Positions 57,909 to 64,000 of a stretch of DNA of 64,000 nt are shown here, piece by piece. The position numbers and the translations under genes were made by a program. Under the pieces are notes generated by a model that saw nothing but the letters and a program-made list of their open reading frames with translations, made no database searches and had not been told where the DNA came from. Each line of letters opens with the position of its first letter. Position 1 is the first letter of the stretch. Source of the DNA: Bryoerythrophyllum caledonicum (taxonomy: Eukaryota; Streptophyta; Bryopsida; Pottiales; Pottiaceae); contig OZ020521.1 of the NCBI GenBank assembly GCA_963971425.1, positions 6,217,519-6,281,518 on the forward strand, in the 5' to 3' direction.

Positions 57909-58719
57909 TTAACCCCTAAATTTCTAAGAGTACCCTCCACAGACTCTTGAAGGTTTGGGCAAGTTCCTCCTGTGTCAATTTATAACATTTTTTATTAAAA
58001 GTTTTATTAACATTACTTAAAGCTTTGTGCAAGTCCAATTTTTTCCAAAATCCAACATTTAATGAAAAAGTTATAGGGTTTTGAAGTTCAAATGGGAAGA
58101 ACGGGCACGTCGGGCAACTTCAAAATCTTTTGTCGCTCATTGTCGGGCAAGGTACCAAAATAACTTCTTTCTTTCCACATAAAACTTTGAGATCTTCATA
58201 TTTTTTACTTTTTATTTTTCCCACGGCATTATGTGGTGTAAACCTTTTCATTGACCATTTGGATTCTCATTTTAAAACATATTAAGTTGAAAAAAATTGA
58301 GACGTGAATTGACAATTTTTGAACCTCGACTCCTTGTACAATTTTTGGAATATGCTGCATCCTTTTTTTACCTCTCAGAATTTGTGTACAAGAAACTAAT
58401 ATCATGCTTAACATGGTGGTATTGAATTTAGACCTTGTGTAGTGCAAAAATTTGACACCAAGTGAAGTCAAAGTCTGTTGATCTACTAAATGCGGGGAAG
58501 AAAATGAACCCTTTTCTGTACTCCAAGCACTATAATCTTTCAATCCGTGCAATCAAAGTTTATACAATGTTGTAAGTATGTTACTTCATAAGTCTTAATT
58601 GAGATCCTACGGTTAAAACTTGAATTGAAAGTTTTTGTTTTCTTCCCTACACATTATATTGAAACGAGTGGTTTTGAAGTGTTTTAGGTTTTAAAATGGC
58701 TTGGTTATTTAGGGGTTAA
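57909..58719 (-). mobile_element. ~0.8-kb TIR family, reference copy (inverted)
   Basis: The best-preserved copy: TTAACCCCTAAAT at 57909 and its exact inverted copy ATTTAGGGGTTAA ending at 58719. It is in the opposite orientation to the other copies. 811 bp, no transposase, non-autonomous. Flanks show no clear target duplication beyond possible TA. Confidence 0.8.
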
Positions 58720-59149
58720 AGTATATGCCACATGTTGACTTCCTAGAGAAGAGGGCATCACCTAGACATTAACGGCTTCCACCATTAGGTAATAATGGCC
58801 TTGCACTTTTATAATATATAAACAAATTTAATGTTTTTTTTAGCCCAAGAGTTTGGCCTCTGTACATTGGGGTGAAATTTTGAAGGATGGCCTCTCGACT
58901 TGACCCAATGTGTAGCGGACAAAAGTTAGTTTATTTCACCACTAAGGCATAAAATAGGACAACCTTTTATACTACGATTCCAACAATCGTTCGAAAGCTC
59001 CTACCAGGAATAAAATACTGTGACAAACAACATTATTTCTAAGAGCACCCCCTGCAGCTCTCGTGATAGGTCACACAAATGGTCACTTTCTAGGTTTAGT
59101 GCAAGGTTTTACGTCAATGGTTCTTCACCAACGCCCCAAAGGTCTAAAT
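58720..59149. other. AT-rich spacer
   Basis: Nothing supported. Confidence 0.4.
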
Positions 59150-59775
59150 TTTATATCATCATGTTGATCATGATATCAACTCCTTGTACACCAATTTTTA
59201 GAGGTAGAGAAGGGGTGTAGCATATTCAAAAAAATTGTGCAAAGAGTGGGGTTCAAATAGTGTCATTTCATGTTTTAATTTTTTGGGAACAAAATATGTT
59301 TTAGAATGATAATCCGAATGGATAATAAGAAGGTCTACAACATGTCTTGAAACATAACAAATAAAAAGTGAAAAATATGAAGATCTCAAAGTTTTTGTGT
59401 AGAAAATGAGAGTTTTTTGGTTCCTTGCCGGATAATGTGTGGCAGTGTGTGAAAATGTTTGACTTGGAATAAATGCATTTTTTCACTGAAGACAAAAAAT
59501 GTTTAAGGATACATGAAAGGAAATAAAATAACTTGCTCACATTGAAAATCTCAACTTTAAGAGAGTGTCCTAGCAAAAGTTTTTGGAGTTGCCCAACATG
59601 CCTACACTCGATAATTTTTCCTTTAAGATGGGATGAATCCTTTCTTATAAGACTGATGAGAATAAAAATGATACTCCCATGTTACATCTTTGCACAAAAT
59701 TTCGAGAATTGCACGTGTCAAATATTTGCAAAAGCCTACCTTGGGACTTTTCTCATTCAGGGGTTAAGTTCCGAA
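59150..59775 (+). mobile_element. ~0.8-kb TIR family, copy 5 (left end missing)
   Basis: Shares the ACACCAATTTTTAGAGGTAG, GTGTAGCATATTCAAAAAAA and GTCCTAGCAAAAGTTTTTGG segments with the copy at 55131-56075. The right end TTCATTCAGGGGTTAAG is degenerate. Confidence 0.65.
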
Positions 59776-61571
59776 GCATGCCAAACCCGTGGTGACATGG
59801 CCCGTGGAGAATAAGTTTAAAACTGTGGCTCTGTTTCGAGGGCCGAATCTGCGCTGGCTGGATGGGCTCTACACCATCGAAACTATGCTGCGGATGGGAC
59901 TATTTCCCACTAAGTTATGTGAGGTGGAAAAAGCCCAACTTTGGTCAGAGTAGCAATTCTGGACGTCTCAAAACCCAGTGGCCCTCAAACTGATTTCAGT
60001 CCATAAATGAATGGTGGCCCAGTGGACCACTGGGCTCCGAAGCAGAATGTTCGGAGATGGTGGATGACCAGAAGCGGTCAACATGTACCACCTTTGGTCA
60101 CTTCATAGTCCAAGGAATATCCGCTTAACGTGACTTATGGTTTAGGTTACAAAAGGAAGTCATGCTACATTTATGCTCTGAAATAAATAATCTCGGTATA
60201 GAAGAACTTTTCAACCCCTAAAGAGAAGATTTTGATTTCGAACATTCACCATCTCAGAGAATCCTACTAAGACTCTGGAATAGAGTACGGCGCAGTACAT
60301 GACCCAACTGTAGCGCCTCCCTGAATTCGGGAAGATTCGGATGAACGGAAAATATTACAGGCTAACTTGAAAATGAACAGTTTCCGCTACCGACGAAGGG
60401 CGGATCAACTTCAACAGCTTGATGGCACCGTCGATGAATGGGGAGAAACGAAGGGTTCGTTGCGAATGATGAGTCATGGCTTTCACGAAAAGATCCTCAC
60501 CAGCCTCCGCGTCGCAGCCATTGCTTCGGGGCACCGAGAATCCCTTGTTAGAGCCCTAGTTAGTAATCACAGTCCTTCGAGAGCCCTAGTTTGAGTACCC
60601 TTAGATGGATGACTTGGTCAGGATTGAACACGGTTCTTGATCTCTTCGTTTGAACTTTTCCAACTGAGACTCTTCAGTTGTGATGGCTGTTCTGATTTCC
60701 TGTACCATTCTTTCATGGCTATGCAGTACCTTGCACTATTCTATCTACAGTCCAGTATGATTATTACATAGTATAATAAAATCAAGCTGATATTGATGGG
60801 CCAGAAGTTGTGTAGTCAAGGCTAAGAGAATGATTGCCACTGAATCCTACTGGATTGAATTCAAACAAATTGGGATTGATGCTTAATCTTAAACAAAAAC
60901 TAATCCATGCTGCTATTTTCTATTCCTTATTATTCCTATTGTCATCCACAGTAATTTAGATCCTGTATTAATCAGGGCCACAGAATCTGGTTCACTGCAG
61001 TGCAAACAACACCGCCAGCTGTACTTGAATTGTTTGGACAGAAAGTAAGAACTCGATCTCTGTAACTTGCTAATTACGATAAGTGCATACAAAACTGGCA
61101 ACTATGCTAACACAGTCCCAACGCTGTAGTAAAGTCAAAGAAGATGAACGTATCCATCATCAAAAAGAGACCACATTGCGCCTCGATTGATCCATCAACA
61201 GGACTGCAGTGGAAAATGGCATCCAGGTGTAGCAAATGAGGTTGTCGATCTGAGGTCACGGTGAAGCATTTAAATTGAACGATGATAATATTGAAATAGT
61301 ACAATGAACGCCTCCTTTGTTTGCATTCTCGAAAGCCAGCTAATTATCTCAACATTGGAAGAGTCGAGCCGGCTTATTGCAAAGAAGGGCCACATCTTCT
61401 CATCATGAGGCGAACTTGGCACTGCACGAGCAGTGAATCTCATTCGCCAACTGAATTAGCACCTGCCCAAAAATTCCGTGGCCAAGGCCCGAAACGTATC
61501 TACATTTACATTTGCAGCGGACTTCAACCTTCGGCAGAAGTAGTAGCTGGGAGGCAAAACTACAGGCAAGA
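59776..61571. other. Intergenic region downstream of NRT2
   Basis: No gene proven. 60300-60600 is less AT-rich and reads on the minus strand as a possible leader ending in ATG at about 60521, but that frame closes after 12 codons (MAATRRLVRIFS); without further exons it cannot be called. The 3' UTR of NRT2 lies within 61571-61300. Confidence 0.4.
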
Positions 61572-63421
61572 TTAGGCTTCAGCGCCTTCTTTGATACCCG
61601 TGAGACCGTCAGGCCTCGAATTCGCCACAGTTTGAGTGGGGCTCTTGTTGGCCTTCTTGCCACGCTCCGATTTGGAATTCTCTGCGAATTTCAGGCTGGC
61701 GGCGTGCAAGCCCTGGTCCTGCTCGCCCTCGCTGTACTCAGACGCGTAGTAATCCTCCTCCGACATCTTGGAGGCCGGGAACAGCATGCCACCCCACTGC
61801 GGGAACCACACGAACAGTACGAGCGCCGTCATGGCGATGATCATGTAGCCCATATTGGTGATCCCGACCTCAGTGTGGTAGGTCGCCTGCGTGAAGAAGA
61901 TGGTCTGCGTGAGCACCGCACCAACGTTGCCGCCCGCGCCAGTGAACCCTGAGATGACGCCCAGGGAGCGGCGCGAGACGAACGGTATGATCCCGAATGT
62001 GGCCCCGCACGCAGCCTGCACAAAGAATGAGAACACGATCATGACTGCAATCGAGGGGCCAAGCGCCGCGGTCTTGCCCAGAATGATGCAGAGGACCCCT
62101 CCGAACGTCTGGATGATCCAAAGGTTCCAGAGACGCCCGCGCATGCCCCACCGCGTAGCCACCAGGTCGGACAAAATGCCGCCCAGCGGGCGCGACACGA
62201 TGTTCATGAAGCCGAACGTGGACGCGATGATGCCTGCGGTTGAGAGGCTCAGCCCGAAGCGGTCATAGAAGTACTCCGCGATAATGTTATCGACTGTGAG
62301 CTCCACTCCGAAGCAGTACCCGTACGTAATCATGAAAATCCACGTCCGGTAGTTCGTCACCGCATTCACGAACACCTTCTTGAAGCTGTCCTTCGCCTTC
62401 ACCCCCTGCGACTGCAGGTCGGCGAAGTTGCCGTCCGGAAGATCCTGGCCTATGAGCAATACCAGGATTCCGATCACGGTGTGCATCACCCCCGGCAGGA
62501 AGAAAGCCAGTCGCCATGCTGTGAAGTTCGTCGCATTGAAACTGCAAAGCACAAGGAGAACTCGTTAACTATCGCGTTGGCTAGAATCATGAGATTCGAT
62601 GATCAATACACCGTAATTGTATAGCACCGAGTAGTGGTCTTGACAACTACATACCTGTCTTTAATTAGAGCGTAAACCAAGGGCATAATGAGCTGCGTCG
62701 CGCCACCCCCAAGGTTACCCCAACCGGCAGCAATGCCGTTGGCAGTGCCGACGATCTTACTGTTGAACATGGAGCTCATCCAGTACTGGCACGAGACGAA
62801 CGTCGCAAGCGAGAATCCAATGAAGAACCGCACCGCCATGAACCCGGCAGCAGTCTCCACCGACGCCATTGCGTACACCGCGGGCGAAATGATCATCACC
62901 AGGAACGCGCACCCGTACCGCGGGCCAATGAGGTCGCACACGGATCCCATCAGAAGCCGAGACAAAATCGAACCTGAAAAATTCAAGCAAACGTGATCAG
63001 AACCAGAGTTCATCGTCTAGGTCATCGAACTAGTTGCATCGGACTCTCCGAACTTACCAGAGACGGAAGCGATGGCAGCGTGGCCGATGTCCTCCTTGGT
63101 GAGGTTGAGATTGTCCCTAATCACAGGGATGAGCGGGGGCGCGGCGAAGGTGGACAGGAAGCACGTGAAGAAGGAGAACCACGAGAGATGGAACGTGCGC
63201 ATGTGCGGCGCGGCGAAGCTGTGAATGCGCATCGTCGTCGCCTTGTGCTCGGAGTCCACCGGCAACGCAAACTTGGCTGTGTCCGGCTCGCTGTTCTTCT
63301 TCGCCCTCTGCAGCATCGAGAACGCGTACACCGGCTCCTTCCCCGTCACGCCGTGCATCGACGACCCCGGGTCACCCTTCGCATTCTTGTCTCCCACCCC
63401 AGATATCGACTGGTCCGCCAT
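61572..63421 (-). CDS. NRT2: High-affinity nitrate transporter NRT2, 3 exons
   Basis: Plasma-membrane nitrate/proton symporter of the NNP branch of the major facilitator superfamily. Exons 63421-63058, 62973-62655 and 62541-61572 join in frame with GT-AG introns of 84 and 113 bp to 550 residues, close to the family's usual 500-550. Seen: a hydrophilic N-terminus, then [21 protein letters not shown] (first membrane helix), the MFS loop motif [13 protein letters not shown], the two nitrate signature motifs [13 protein letters not shown] and [41 protein letters not shown], and the NRT2-specific tail [15 protein letters not shown], where phosphorylatable S/T are frequent. In many plants NRT2 works with NAR2/NRT3; no such gene is in the window. 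Start chosen at ATG 63421; an in-frame TTG nine bases upstream is not needed. Markedly GC-richer than the surrounding repeats. No frameshift or missing motif. Confidence 0.95.
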
Positions 63422-63560
63422 TGCACCCAACGATAGCCTACCGACTCACTACCAGAACTCACACCCACTGTCTGCAGCTAACCAACCACTCACTAATTCA
63501 CTACCAGAACTCACACCCACTGTCTGCAGCGAACCAACCCCTCACTAATCCACCGAGAAT
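63422..63560 (-). repeat. 52-bp tandem duplication in the NRT2 leader
   Basis: CACTACCAGAACTCACACCC begins at 63447 and 63499, so a 52-bp unit ending around CTGCAGC is present twice directly upstream of the NRT2 start codon, presumably inside its 5' untranslated leader or proximal promoter. Confidence 0.85.
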
Positions 63561-64000
63561 CCCCACGAACTCACTAGTTTGGACGGACAAGCACTTGCAA
63601 GTGCTATTGTGAGGTGACTGACCCGGATGGAAGGCACTGCAGTGAAGGATGAAGGTTAATTGTGGCGTGGGGGAGGATATATGAGCATTGGACTGGCAGC
63701 CGCCGTCCGATCAGGGCTGGTGCTCGGTTTGGGGCCGTGGATCTACTGCCTTCCGCTTCGCCGCGGTCGGACCGGACCTACCACCAGGCTCTGATTTCTT
63801 CATTGGAATGCCGCAACTTGGAGACTCCTGCCAAGTCGGATCATACCCTAAACGTTTGGCCTGGAGGTTCCCTGTCTTGGATTTCCAACTGTTCAGGCAA
63901 AGCGCTTTACTGGTATTTGCTATGGGTAAGATCATTTCTCCATCTCTTTTCTCTTGTTCGTTAACCACTAAAGCACCATTTGTACTTGCGGGGAAAATCC
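63561..64000 (-). promoter_or_regulatory. Upstream region of NRT2 (probable promoter)
   Basis: No supported gene on either strand. On the minus strand CATATATCC at about 63683-63673 is a possible TATA element about 255 bp before the ATG; its use is unproven. The four short ORFs here lack domains. The region is cut by the window end. Confidence 0.35.

Noticed and set aside
60367-60594. 75-codon plus-strand ORF and a possible minus-strand leader with MAATRRLVRIFS
   Set aside because: Neither has a domain; the minus frame stops after 12 codons and no following exon was found.
61841-63436. Large ORFs antisense or out of frame to NRT2 (e.g. 62993-63436 +, 61512-61952 +)
   Set aside because: Shadows caused by the high GC content of the NRT2 exons.

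Overview
The window looks like nuclear DNA of a land plant, most probably a seed-free one (moss, liverwort or similar). The support is: spliced genes with GT-AG introns; a plant-type NRT2 nitrate transporter; exon pieces of ANGUSTIFOLIA and of 20S proteasome subunit alpha-1; degenerate plant-type telomere repeats (TTTAGGG class); and transposon families that I associate with bryophyte-grade genomes (DUF7869-type elements, MULEs, LINEs with an RNase H domain). The species cannot be named from the sequence alone.

Only three genes look complete. A 12-exon pseudouridine-5'-phosphate glycosidase lies at 36522-39122 (+). An 11-exon bacterial-type Nei DNA glycosylase lies at 44614-41799 (-), with valine instead of proline at residue 2. 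A 3-exon NRT2 high-affinity nitrate transporter lies at 63421-61572 (-). For all three I followed the reading frame across every intron and it closes (389 or 346, 493 and 550 residues); the Nei model needs one GC-AG intron. They are unrelated housekeeping or nutrition genes and do not form a cluster.

Layout. 1-1240: host-gene exon fragments (ANGUSTIFOLIA, proteasome alpha-1) with a perfect 39-bp inverted repeat between them. 1300-7740: AT-rich repeats. 7747-8586 (-): an ORF with a TET/JBP-like 2-oxoglutarate dioxygenase core. 9125-10058: a non-autonomous element with CACTA-like ends. 10186-10436: telomere-like tract. 10958-15622: a DUF7869-type transposon gene with a 417-bp tandem array upstream and the same imperfect palindrome on both sides. 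15727-17948 (-): a broken MULE transposase. 19530-33470: one old LINE on the minus strand, interrupted by a 5.7-kb insertion (23339-29050) with a 5-bp target duplication and TG...CA ends, and by a TIR element (20130-20716). 35312-46440: the two DNA/RNA-repair-type genes in a field of small TIR elements. 46925-49790: copia and Tc1/mariner remnants. 51400-53050: a GC-rich repetitive block marked by two identical 18-bp alternating purine-pyrimidine palindromes. 53100-59775: several copies of an approximately 0.8-kb TIR family. 61572-63421: NRT2, then its upstream region to the end.

The strongest leads are the dioxygenase ORF, the Val2 Nei protein, the palindrome-flanked transposon whose frame break is explained exactly by a 62-bp duplication, and the LTR-less gag-only insertion in the LINE.
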